Shown one piece after another: positions 1 to 5,410 of a stretch of 5,410 bases of DNA. Origin of the DNA: a bacterium (GTDB taxonomy: Bacteria > Spirochaetota > Spirochaetia > JABEVK01); NCBI GenBank assembly GCA_021781625.1, contig JAJXWL010000151.1, forward strand, positions 1 to 5,410. The letters are read 5' to 3'. The translations under genes and the position numbers were made by a program. The notes under the pieces are model-generated. The model had not been told where the DNA came from. It ran no database searches and worked only from the letters and a program-made list of their open reading frames with translations. Position 1 is the stretch's first letter. Each line of letters begins with the position of its first letter.

Positions 1-687
1 CAAGATTTGCTTCCCGTTCGTTTAAAGATCTTGCGGAGTCTGGCTCGGAAAGGGTTTGTTTTGGCCGCAGATGAAGGCCAGACCTTGAACCAAAGCCGCT
101 CACCCTTTGTGAGAGCTGGCTTGGATTTTCAGGGAAAAAGTAAAGTCCTTCACACCAACTTTCGCAATACAGCCCCTATCGAAGCCCTGGCGCGCCGCTT
201 TTACAACGGGCAGGTTTCAGCGGGTGCGATTCGCCAGGGTCCTTTTCCCGAATGGACCTTCTCCAAAAAGCCTGAAGAACTTATTCAACACTTGATCGCC
301 AAAATTCACCTATTAACGGACAAACTGAGGTACGACCTAGAAAATATCCTCGTGATTCATTCTGGGGAAAAAAGCGGGCTGGTGGAAGCGTTACGAACAG
401 CGGGACTTCCTCTTCAAGACGTTAAGAACAAAGATTTTCAGTTTGACAAATCAGGTTGTTTGCGTGTGAGTCCTTTTCCCTCTGCCAAGGGCCTGGATTC
501 GCCTGTGGTTCTGATTTTATGGCATAATGTCGCCGCTTTCACTGGGTGGTCGGATGAAGCCGTGTGGAGTCAGCAACGAAATTTTTGTTATGTGGCCATC
601 TCGCGCGCTTTAGAGCATGTGCACCTGTTTGTACATGACGACAATTCGCCCATCACGCAAGAACTGCGAGACGCTTCAGAATCCTAG
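1..687 (+). CDS. Superfamily 1 (UvrD/Rep-like) DNA helicase, C-terminal part, cut by window start
   Basis: The frame is open from base 1, so the gene starts upstream and the TTG at 7 is not the true start. The first residues, QDLLP, are the tail of Walker B motif II (DEAQD) of UvrD/Rep-like helicases. Counting window codons, motif III-like AADEGQTL is at 22-29 (the usual Gly-Asp is Ala-Asp, but Gln27 is kept). The motif IV region LHTNFRNT follows. Motif V SAKGLDSPVV starts at 161 and motif VI YVAISRA at 197-203, with the predicted arginine finger at Arg202. By family knowledge these proteins use ATP to translocate on single-stranded DNA and unwind duplexes. The compact C-terminus resembles small helicases of the UvrD_C_2 type more than full-length UvrD. 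The role (repair, or accessory/mobile DNA) cannot be decided without the N-terminus. It ends in TAG directly before a regulator remnant in the same frame. Confidence 0.85.
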   Translation, partial: QDLLPVRLKILRSLARKGFVLAADEGQTLNQSRSPFVRAGLDFQGKSKVLHTNFRNTAPIEALARRFYNGQVSAGAIRQGPFPEWTFSKKPEELIQHLIAKIHLLTDKLRYDLENILVIHSGEKSGLVEALRTAGLPLQDVKNKDFQFDKSGCLRVSPFPSAKGLDSPVVLILWHNVAAFTGWSDEAVWSQQRNFCYVAISRALEHVHLFVHDDNSPITQELRDASES

Positions 688-711
688 GGGGTAGCGTTAT
701 GCGGGACCTAT

Positions 712-1218
712 GACGGTGCAGAACTCAGTCTGGCGGAAGGTCGCTCCACAGGTTTGGCCTTGATCCATAAGGCTTTGGAGGAAAATGGTTCACCCCGTGC
801 TCAAATTGAAACCGATGAGGAACGGAGCTTCTTTCGCATTACCCTGGCGATCCATCCGGAATTTGAGGGGCGGCCAGTTTCAGCCGTTCCGGCTGTGAAG
901 ATGGGCCTGATTGGGCGGTTGAAAATATTCATCTCCAACGACCAAGCTGGTAACCAAACTGGTAACCAAGCTGTCGATGATGAAAGTCTGCTGGGAATGG
1001 AAAGAATTCTTCAACTTTTGGCCCAGGGAGAGGCAAAAAAAGAGCCGCTTCTGGAAGCGGTACCCGTGAGCAACCAGACGAAAAATGTCCGTCGTTACCT
1101 TGACCCACTGGAAGCCACCGGACTGATCGAGAAAACCCTACCCGAGAAACCCACCAGTCCCAAACAACAATACCGCCTGACCAGTTTAGGCAAAACCCTC
1201 ATCCAAGGAGCTTTTTGA
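712..1218 (+). pseudogene. C-terminal remnant of an AlbA_2/RecG-like ATP-binding transcriptional regulator
   Basis: The frame continues without a stop from just after the helicase TAG to TGA at 1216-1218. Recognisable family similarity begins near 721 with AELSLAEGRSTGLALI, then KALEENGSP and an ETDEERSFFRITLAIHP strand. This is the end of the GHKL-type (HATPase_c_4) region of proteins that normally carry an N-terminal AlbA_2 (Schlafen-like) domain. A short Gln/Asn/Gly linker and a winged helix follow (LLGMERILQLLA, then RRYLDPLEATGLIEKTLP and PTSPKQQYRLT). Complete family members are several hundred residues long, so the N-terminal AlbA_2 part and most of the ATPase are missing. The only plausible in-frame start is TTG at 754, which lies inside the conserved block and has no well-placed ribosome binding site. 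ATG at 699 is out of frame and stops after four codons. I infer a 5'-deleted remnant. A short expressed DNA-binding protein from TTG 754 (154 codons) is less likely. Confidence 0.7.
941..973 (+). repeat. 12-bp tandem repeat, about 2.75 copies, coding for a GNQ(A/T) linker
   Basis: The unit ACCAAGCTGGTA is followed by ACCAAACTGGTA and a partial ACCAAGCTG. It encodes four-residue steps (DQAG, NQTG, NQA) between the ATPase end and the winged helix of the regulator remnant. Short repeat linkers at this position are common in this family and vary in copy number, so this supports the family call more than any separate function. Confidence 0.75.
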
Positions 1219-1242
1219 ACCCAAGTGCGAGTAAATTAAACT
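1215..1242 (+). promoter_or_regulatory. Weak candidate promoter for the membrane c-di-GMP gene, reading antisense through the tRNA
   Basis: TTGAAC (1215-1220), a 16-bp spacer and TAAACT (1237-1242) match the sigma70 consensus at four of six bases in each box. No better forward promoter was seen in the gap before the gene at 1387. Transcription from here would cross the tRNA gene in antisense and give a leader of about 140 bases. Matches of this quality occur by chance, so this is only a candidate. Confidence 0.2.
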
Positions 1243-1252
1243 CGAAGTGTTA

Positions 1253-1323
1253 AGCGCCTGATGGGAGTCGAACCCACTTCTCCAGCTTGGGAAGCTGGGG
1301 TAATACCGGTATACGACAGGCGC
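1253..1323 (-). tRNA. tRNA-Gly (anticodon CCC)
   Basis: The minus strand folds into a full cloverleaf. The acceptor stem GCGCCTG/CAGGCGC has seven perfect pairs. There is a short D arm with GG in the loop. The anticodon stem CCAGC/GCTGG encloses loop TTCCCAA, giving anticodon CCC at plus positions 1289-1291. The variable loop has four bases, and the T arm has loop TTCGACT on stem GTGGG/CCCAT. The discriminator base is U (plus A1253), as expected for bacterial tRNA-Gly. It reads GGG glycine codons. CCA is not encoded (the next bases are TAACAC) and must be added by the CCA-adding enzyme. Odd points are C at position 9 and a D stem of only three firm pairs. The gene is divergent from the large membrane c-di-GMP gene. 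Confidence 0.96.
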
Positions 1324-1336
1324 GAAGAATGTACTT

Positions 1337-1365
1337 AATCTATCGGTGAGCCTGGACGCTGTCAA
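1337..1365 (-). promoter_or_regulatory. Sigma70-type promoter of tRNA-Gly
   Basis: Read on the minus strand, a perfect -35 box TTGACA (plus 1360-1365) is followed by a 17-bp spacer and the -10 box TAGATT (plus 1337-1342, four of six consensus bases). The -10 box ends 13 bp before the tRNA 5' end, which would give a leader of only about six bases before RNase P processing. It lies in the 63-bp gap between the tRNA and the divergent membrane protein gene. Confidence 0.85.
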
Positions 1366-1386
1366 GCTGAGGTTTTCATTGGCAAG

Positions 1387-3924
1387 GTGAAAAACTCGGC
1401 CTATACTGAAATTGTGTTCAACTTAGTGCTGACGCCATTTTTGTTGCCTGACTCGTTGACGGCAGCCGTGGGCTTGGTCCTAGGTGTCCTTCTGCTAAAA
1501 AACCCCCGAGATGTGCCGGGACGGGTCATGTTTGGGCTTTTCTTACTGACTGTATTCTGGTGGGCCTTTTGCGACATTTTGTCTGTCGCCCTTCAAGATT
1601 TCGAATGGAAAGTCTTTTTTGTCAAAGGTGAGTACGTTGCCATCATTGCCATTCCTGTCCTTGCCCTGCAGTTTATTGCGGACTCCGTACAGCTTTCAGC
1701 GTCTCGGCGACGTTTATGGTTGCGTCTTGTGCCGCTTTTTTGGGTAGTCCCTCTGTTATCTTGGGTGTTTTTGTGGCTTTCACCGGGTATAGCCCTTTTT
1801 TGGAGTCGTCCGCAGGAATTCACCCTTTATCCTGGGACGGTTCTGGTTCGCTGGTTGTATGGTCCCTGGTATTTGGTACACGTGATCTATTCATATGTCA
1901 TCCTTATTACGGCGGCCTTCCTTTGGGTGCTGAGCTTTCTTAAACGACGACAAAAGTTTGGTTGGCCGGAAATCTCCGTGCTGATAGCTTTGTTTCTGCC
2001 CTTTGCTGTGAACTTTATCTACATGATCGACCGTGCCTCTTTACCCTTCATGGACCCCACTGTCCCCATGTTGACCGTCACCGCTCTTTTAATGTTCTTT
2101 ACTTTGCACCGTTTCCGCTTCTTAGAAATCCTGCCGGTCAGTAAAGAACATTTATTAGAAAATTGGGGGGTCCCCACTTTTGTGTTTGACCGTTGGGGGC
2201 GTTTAGCCTATAGCAACCGTGATGCCAGGCTTCGTTGGAACCTGGATGGACGAGTCATTGGTCTTAGGCGTCCTCATATTCCAGGGCTATCTTGGTTGCC
2301 TTCTATGCCGCAAGGGCCAGAGATTGCCTCCTCGGACGTGATTTTGACCGGCGATGATCGCTTTGAAGCCTGGGAGGCTCGAGAAAAACTCCTTTACCGA
2401 GGACGTCGGCCGGTAGGCAGTGTGATGACCCTGCACAATATTACCGCCCTGAGAGAAACTCAACGAGCTTTGAGGTCGCTGAACAGTGAACTCGAAGAAC
2501 GCATTCAAGATCGAATTCAAGACCTTCAAGAGGCCAACCGGCGACTGTTAGAAGAGCTCAGCCAACGCCGGCAAGCGGAACGGCTGACCTTCTATTATTC
2601 TTTGCATGACCCATTAACCGGGTTGGGCAACCGCAGTTACCTGCTGAGCCGCTTAGGGCAAGCCGTTGAGCGTTCTCGTCGTGATGGGCAAGCTCGCTTT
2701 GGCCTGATTTTTCTGAACTTTAATGGTTTTAAAGAAATTAACGAAAGTTACGGTCACCAAGCAGGGGATGAGTTTCTGCGTTTTTGTGCCAATCGCCTCA
2801 AAGAGACTTTACGAAACATCGACACGGCGGCCCGTTACTCTGGGGATGCATTTGTGATTTTATTGGATGGGGTCACAGCCCAAGACGAAATTCAACTGGT
2901 AGCTACTAGGCTCAGCATGGTGCTCGAAACCCCAGTGATGGTTCAAGGCCGCGACGTCGTGCCTTCTGTAAGGCTGGGTTTGCTTCTTGGGAGCCCAGAG
3001 TATACTACGGCCGAAGAAGCCTTGTCAGACGTGGAAATCGCGTGTCAGAAAGCCTTGGTTGCGGGTGTCCCGCAATTATTTTTTCAAGAGCGCTTACGGG
3101 ATGACGTCAAAGGACGCTGGAAACTTCGGGACGAGCTGGGTCGGGCCATCGTCAATGGAGACCTCATCCTCCATTATCAGCCGATTGTTCAAATGTCCAC
3201 CCGAGAGATTGCAGGGTGGGAAGTTCTGGCGCGGTGGCAACACCCCCAAAAGGGTCTATTGAGCCCCAATGTATTTATTCCTGTGGCAGAAGAAACGGGG
3301 ATGATCCATCCTTTGGGCTTGTGGGTCTTGCGGGACTCGGCGAAAACTTTTCACACGCTCTTACAAGAGTTCCCCCAATGCGAAACGAAATATTTGGCCG
3401 TCAATGTTTCGCCTAAACAGTTGGTTCAACCAGACTTTCCCGAAATCATTTTAGGGGTTTGGGAACGTGAGGGGCTTTCCCCCGAGCGGCTGGCTATCGA
3501 AATCACCGAAGGGGCCTTAATTGAAAACAGTGAAGAAGTCATTCCGGCTTTAGAAAAGCTGCGCCGCGCCGGGGTAGGTATCAAGCTGGACGACTTCGGG
3601 ACGGGGTATTCCTCGTTGCACTATCTGCATCGATTGCCTGTCGACACCTTAAAGGTTGACCGTAGTTTTATCACAGATCTGATTGCCAAGGATCAACCTC
3701 AAACGGTCGCTGTCGCGGACAGCATCATCCGGTCGATCCTCCGCCTTGCCGAAGAGCTAAAAATTGACGTGATTGCCGAGGGGATTGAAACCGAAGAACA
3801 GTGGGAAATCCTTAAACAATACGGTTGTCCTTATGGGCAAGGTTTTTTCTTCTCCGAGGGGCAACCTGCGGCACAACTCAAGGATTGGATGAAACTCTGT
3901 CATCATTTGCAGGGGAAATTATGA
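1387..3924 (+). CDS. 7TM-PAS-GGDEF(degenerate)-EAL membrane protein, probable c-di-GMP phosphodiesterase
   Basis: This 845-residue protein has seven hydrophobic segments at about 20-38, 47-69, 81-100, 110-132, 160-184, 194-213 and 225-241, resembling the 7TM region (HisKA_7TM type) found before histidine kinases. A PAS-like stretch follows at about 250-355, then a charged coiled coil at 355-400. The GGDEF domain spans about 400-570 and opens with DPLTGLGNR at 408. Its signature is SGDAF (485-489) and its first metal Asp is Asn444, so cyclase activity is probably lost. An RxxD I-site (Arg476, Asp479) sits at the correct spacing. The EAL domain (about 580-840) keeps Glu612 (EVL), Asn673, Glu705, Asp735-Asp736 in DDFGTGYSS, Lys756, Glu798, Glu801 and Gln818, so it should hydrolyse c-di-GMP to pGpG in the cytoplasm. 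The start is GTG 1387, with only a weak ribosome binding site. It is the only canonical start codon between the in-frame stop at 1336 and TM1. The end overlaps the lipoprotein gene by 4 bp. Confidence 0.92.
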   Translation: MKNSAYTEIVFNLVLTPFLLPDSLTAAVGLVLGVLLLKNPRDVPGRVMFGLFLLTVFWWAFCDILSVALQDFEWKVFFVKGEYVAIIAIPVLALQFIADSVQLSASRRRLWLRLVPLFWVVPLLSWVFLWLSPGIALFWSRPQEFTLYPGTVLVRWLYGPWYLVHVIYSYVILITAAFLWVLSFLKRRQKFGWPEISVLIALFLPFAVNFIYMIDRASLPFMDPTVPMLTVTALLMFFTLHRFRFLEILPVSKEHLLENWGVPTFVFDRWGRLAYSNRDARLRWNLDGRVIGLRRPHIPGLSWLPSMPQGPEIASSDVILTGDDRFEAWEAREKLLYRGRRPVGSVMTLHNITALRETQRALRSLNSELEERIQDRIQDLQEANRRLLEELSQRRQAERLTFYYSLHDPLTGLGNRSYLLSRLGQAVERSRRDGQARFGLIFLNFNGFKEINESYGHQAGDEFLRFCANRLKETLRNIDTAARYSGDAFVILLDGVTAQDEIQLVATRLSMVLETPVMVQGRDVVPSVRLGLLLGSPEYTTAEEALSDVEIACQKALVAGVPQLFFQERLRDDVKGRWKLRDELGRAIVNGDLILHYQPIVQMSTREIAGWEVLARWQHPQKGLLSPNVFIPVAEETGMIHPLGLWVLRDSAKTFHTLLQEFPQCETKYLAVNVSPKQLVQPDFPEIILGVWEREGLSPERLAIEITEGALIENSEEVIPALEKLRRAGVGIKLDDFGTGYSSLHYLHRLPVDTLKVDRSFITDLIAKDQPQTVAVADSIIRSILRLAEELKIDVIAEGIETEEQWEILKQYGCPYGQGFFFSEGQPAAQLKDWMKLCHHLQGKL
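3911..3915 (+). promoter_or_regulatory. Ribosome binding site of the lipoprotein gene
   Basis: AGGGG lies five bases before ATG 3921, inside the last codons of the upstream EAL gene. It favours ATG 3921 over an in-frame extension upstream. Together with the ATGA overlap it suggests re-initiation by ribosomes finishing the upstream gene. Confidence 0.6.
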
Positions 3925-4313
3925 AGCAAAAAAACCTGCATCTACCTTGGTGGTGGCTAGGGCTTGTCTTGTTAGGAGGGGGGTGTTGGTGGGATGGCCC
4001 TGGGTCTACCGCGGGCAACTACCTTTCAGCTCTCAGCCAGCATCATTTTACCGAGGCAGCAGGGTTTTTGAGTAAAAATGAGCAACCTCTTTTGTACAAC
4101 CTTGCGGCGTCATTTCGTCAGCTAAGTCCTGGGGAACAAGCCAAGTTCACGGTCAAAAATTGGAAGATTGAACGAGTAGAGCAACAAGGCGACAGTGCCA
4201 GCGTCGAATTTTCTTACGATGCCACTCCCCAAGGGAGTGGCCGCATGAAGGCCACCTTACTTTTGATCCGTGAAAAGGGAGTCTGGAAGGTCGACCTTAA
4301 ACACTCGCCGTAA
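3921..4313 (+). CDS. Small NTF2-like (DUF4878-type) lipoprotein
   Basis: This is a 130-residue protein. The N-terminus is basic then hydrophobic (MKQKN, then a Trp-rich stretch and LGLVLLGGGC). Cys22 is the likely lipidated residue, though Gly at -3 is atypical for a lipobox. The mature part has an N-terminal helical region (GNYLSALSQHHFTEAAGFL) and then beta strands (FTVKNWKIERVEQQ, ASVEFSYDA, KATLLLIREKGVWKVD). That layout and the final KGVWKVD strand resemble the NTF2-like fold of DUF4878-type lipoproteins, which have no known catalytic role. ATG 3921 is chosen because it gives a clean signal peptide, has AGGGG five bases upstream, and overlaps the preceding stop as ATGA. It should be exported and anchored on the outer side of a membrane. 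Coupling to the c-di-GMP protein suggests a shared job, perhaps an extracytoplasmic partner of its 7TM part (inference). Its last 17 bp overlap the end of gpsA on the other strand. Confidence 0.82.
   Translation: MKQKNLHLPWWWLGLVLLGGGCWWDGPGSTAGNYLSALSQHHFTEAAGFLSKNEQPLLYNLAASFRQLSPGEQAKFTVKNWKIERVEQQGDSASVEFSYDATPQGSGRMKATLLLIREKGVWKVDLKHSP
4221..4241. repeat. Perfect 9-bp inverted repeat with 3-base loop inside the lipoprotein gene
   Basis: GCCACTCCC, loop CAA, then GGGAGTGGC form a GC-rich perfect stem. It lies in the coding sequence for the ATPQGSGR region and 56 bp beyond the gpsA stop codon. No T-run follows on either strand, so it is not a standard Rho-independent terminator. It could still fold in RNA from either strand. 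Confidence 0.6.
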
Positions 4314-5385
4314 AGGCTTCGTCAGTTAAATCAAACGCTTCATTCTCGATGAGTTGCTTAAGAGCTTCCAAAGGATGAATCTCTTTATTTAAGATCTTAT
4401 AGACCAAGGGAATGATGGAAAGTTTGAGTCCATGTTTTTCACATAACTGCCAGGCATGCTGGGCGGCAACGACTCCCTCGGGAAGGTAGCCAATTTGCGA
4501 AATCCGCGCGATGAGGTCCTCCAGGGAATGGAAGGAGCCTAAAATATTTTTGAGGATAATCTCTCGGCCAAACCGACGGTTGCGGCCAAATTGACTGCGG
4601 CAGGTCACATCAAGATCCCCGACTCCGGCAATGGAAGTAAAGGTTTCAGGGTGGGTGGCCCCCATGGCTCGTCCTAGGATTTGAATCTCATTCAGTCCGG
4701 CGGCCAAAAGGAGCGATTCTGTATTGTCGCCAAAGATTTCTGCTTTTTCTTTGAGGGCATCCATGATGCCGAAGGCAATCGCCACCACATTTTTGAGGGC
4801 TGCACAGACTTGAACACCTACCACGTCTGAGGAGGAGAAGACCCTCAGGGTTTTTCCATTCAGAAGCTCACGGAACCTAATGGAGTTGCGAAGGTTGGGG
4901 CAGGCCGAAATTAACCCTGTGATTTTGCCTTGAACGACTTCCTCTGCGTGACTGGGGCCAGAAATATAGACCACATTATTTTTGTAAAAACCAGGAAGAA
5001 AATTCTCGATGGTTTCGACGATGAGCTTGGGTTCACCAGGTGAAGGTAAAAAGCCCTTTGTAATGACGCCAATGAGGCTCTGACCTTCTTGCAGGTTAGG
5101 AACACTTAAAATGTCCTTAACGCTTTTGAGAATAAACAAGGAAGGGGTTGAAAGAATTAAAAACTCTTTTCCTGTAGCGGCTTCGATAATATCCGTGGTT
5201 GCCGTCATCGAGTGGGGAAGCTGGGCATGGGGAAGGTAACGGCTGTTTGCATGCCGAAGATTGATGTCATCGGCGGTTTCTTTTTCAAAACTCCACAAAA
5301 CGACATCATGACCTTTTTCGGCGATGGCCTTACCCATCGCGGTGCCCCAGGCTCCTGCGCCTAAAATGCCGACTTTAGTTTTCAT
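4297..5385 (-). CDS. gpsA: NAD(P)-dependent glycerol-3-phosphate dehydrogenase
   Basis: GpsA reduces dihydroxyacetone phosphate to sn-glycerol-3-phosphate, the backbone of phospholipids, in the cytoplasm. The 362-residue protein starts with the Rossmann loop GAGAWG (9-14) after a short beta strand. It has VITKGF (108-112), the family motif SGPSHAEEV (142-150), catalytic Lys198 in ALKNVVAIA, and GDLDVTC (256-262). GRNRRFG follows at 267-273 and carries the substrate and cofactor contacts. All key residues are present and the frame is intact. Typical members have about 330-340 residues; the excess is mainly a short acidic C-terminal tail (IENEAFDLTDEAF). The start is ATG at plus 5385-5383, with AAGGAG five bases upstream. 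The gene is convergent with the lipoprotein gene and overlaps it by 17 bp. Its promoter lies beyond the window. Confidence 0.97.
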   Translation of the reverse strand: MKTKVGILGAGAWGTAMGKAIAEKGHDVVLWSFEKETADDINLRHANSRYLPHAQLPHSMTATTDIIEAATGKEFLILSTPSLFILKSVKDILSVPNLQEGQSLIGVITKGFLPSPGEPKLIVETIENFLPGFYKNNVVYISGPSHAEEVVQGKITGLISACPNLRNSIRFRELLNGKTLRVFSSSDVVGVQVCAALKNVVAIAFGIMDALKEKAEIFGDNTESLLLAAGLNEIQILGRAMGATHPETFTSIAGVGDLDVTCRSQFGRNRRFGREIILKNILGSFHSLEDLIARISQIGYLPEGVVAAQHAWQLCEKHGLKLSIIPLVYKILNKEIHPLEALKQLIENEAFDLTDEAFTASV

Positions 5386-5390
5386 GCGAT

Positions 5391-5396
5391 CTCCTT
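5391..5396 (-). promoter_or_regulatory. gpsA: Ribosome binding site of gpsA
   Basis: On the minus strand AAGGAG stands five bases before the ATG at 5385. This strong Shine-Dalgarno sequence fixes the gpsA start and contrasts with the weak site of the divergently placed membrane protein gene. Confidence 0.85.
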
Positions 5397-5410
5397 TCCA
5401 GGTCGTCTAC

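Noticed and set aside
699..713. ATG at 699 as start of the regulator gene
   Set aside because: It is in a different frame from the regulator and reaches TGA after four codons.
941..973. Short tandem repeat as an iteron or start of a CRISPR array
   Set aside because: It is in-frame with a 12-bp period, encodes a linker typical of the protein family, and has no spacers.
1228..1244. Hairpin CGAGT-loop-ACTCG downstream of the tRNA as its terminator
   Set aside because: The stem has only 5 pairs and neither strand has a T-run after it. It is too weak to call.
1593..1823. Minus-strand open frame inside the 7TM coding region
   Set aside because: It is a shadow of the clear coding frame on the plus strand, with no recognisable domain or start signals.
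2987..3416. Two overlapping plus-strand open frames inside the GGDEF-EAL gene
   Set aside because: They are alternate-frame shadows of strongly conserved GGDEF/EAL coding sequence.
3825..3920. Upstream extension of the lipoprotein gene from an alternative start near 3825
   Set aside because: It would put 32 extra residues before the signal peptide and overlap the EAL gene widely. ATG 3921 has a ribosome binding site and a clean signal sequence.
4911..5105. Minus-strand open frame inside gpsA
   Set aside because: It is an alternate frame across the conserved SGPSHAEEV region of GpsA, with no independent evidence.

Overview
The window looks like a bacterial chromosome segment of roughly balanced base composition, densely packed on both strands. 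The tRNA gene has a bacterial-type promoter and no encoded CCA. The genes at the right end are a 7TM-PAS-GGDEF-EAL protein, a lipoprotein and gpsA. No taxonomic marker is present. The GpsA sequence style and the poorly conserved lipobox (Gly at -3) bring Spirochaetota to mind, but that is a low-confidence impression from memory and not a demonstrated assignment.

Left part (1-1218, accessory-like). The window opens inside motif II of a superfamily 1 (UvrD/Rep-like) DNA helicase, whose C-terminal half ends at TAG 685-687. The same frame then runs on, without another stop, into the C-terminal third of an AlbA_2/RecG-like ATP-binding regulator (GHKL-type end, short repeat linker, winged helix). 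The regulator's N-terminal domains are absent and no good start codon exists, so I read it as a decayed remnant, with the break between about 688 and 720.

Middle (1219-1386). A tRNA-Gly(CCC) lies on the minus strand with a convincing promoter (TTGACA, 17 bp, TAGATT). Its 3' end points at the accessory-like genes, the geometry expected if foreign DNA entered at the tRNA. This is an inference, because no integrase or repeated att site is visible.

Right part (1387-5410, core-like). A large membrane cyclic-di-GMP protein has seven N-terminal transmembrane segments, a PAS-like region, a coiled coil, a GGDEF domain with a ruined active site but an RxxD I-site, and an EAL phosphodiesterase domain with its visible catalytic residues present. 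It overlaps by 4 bp (ATGA) with a small NTF2-like lipoprotein gene, so the two are probably translated as a coupled pair. Convergent to them, gpsA (NAD(P)-dependent glycerol-3-phosphate dehydrogenase) ends 17 bp inside the lipoprotein gene.

How they may work together: the membrane protein probably senses something through its 7TM/PAS part and degrades c-di-GMP through its EAL domain, with the degenerate GGDEF as a regulatory module. The coupled lipoprotein would sit on the outer side of the membrane and could be an accessory factor. gpsA supplies sn-glycerol-3-phosphate for phospholipids and appears to be an unrelated housekeeping neighbour. I did not find a clearly new defence or mobile system. 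The most distinctive items are the decayed helicase/AlbA junction beside the tRNA and the unusual architecture of the c-di-GMP protein.
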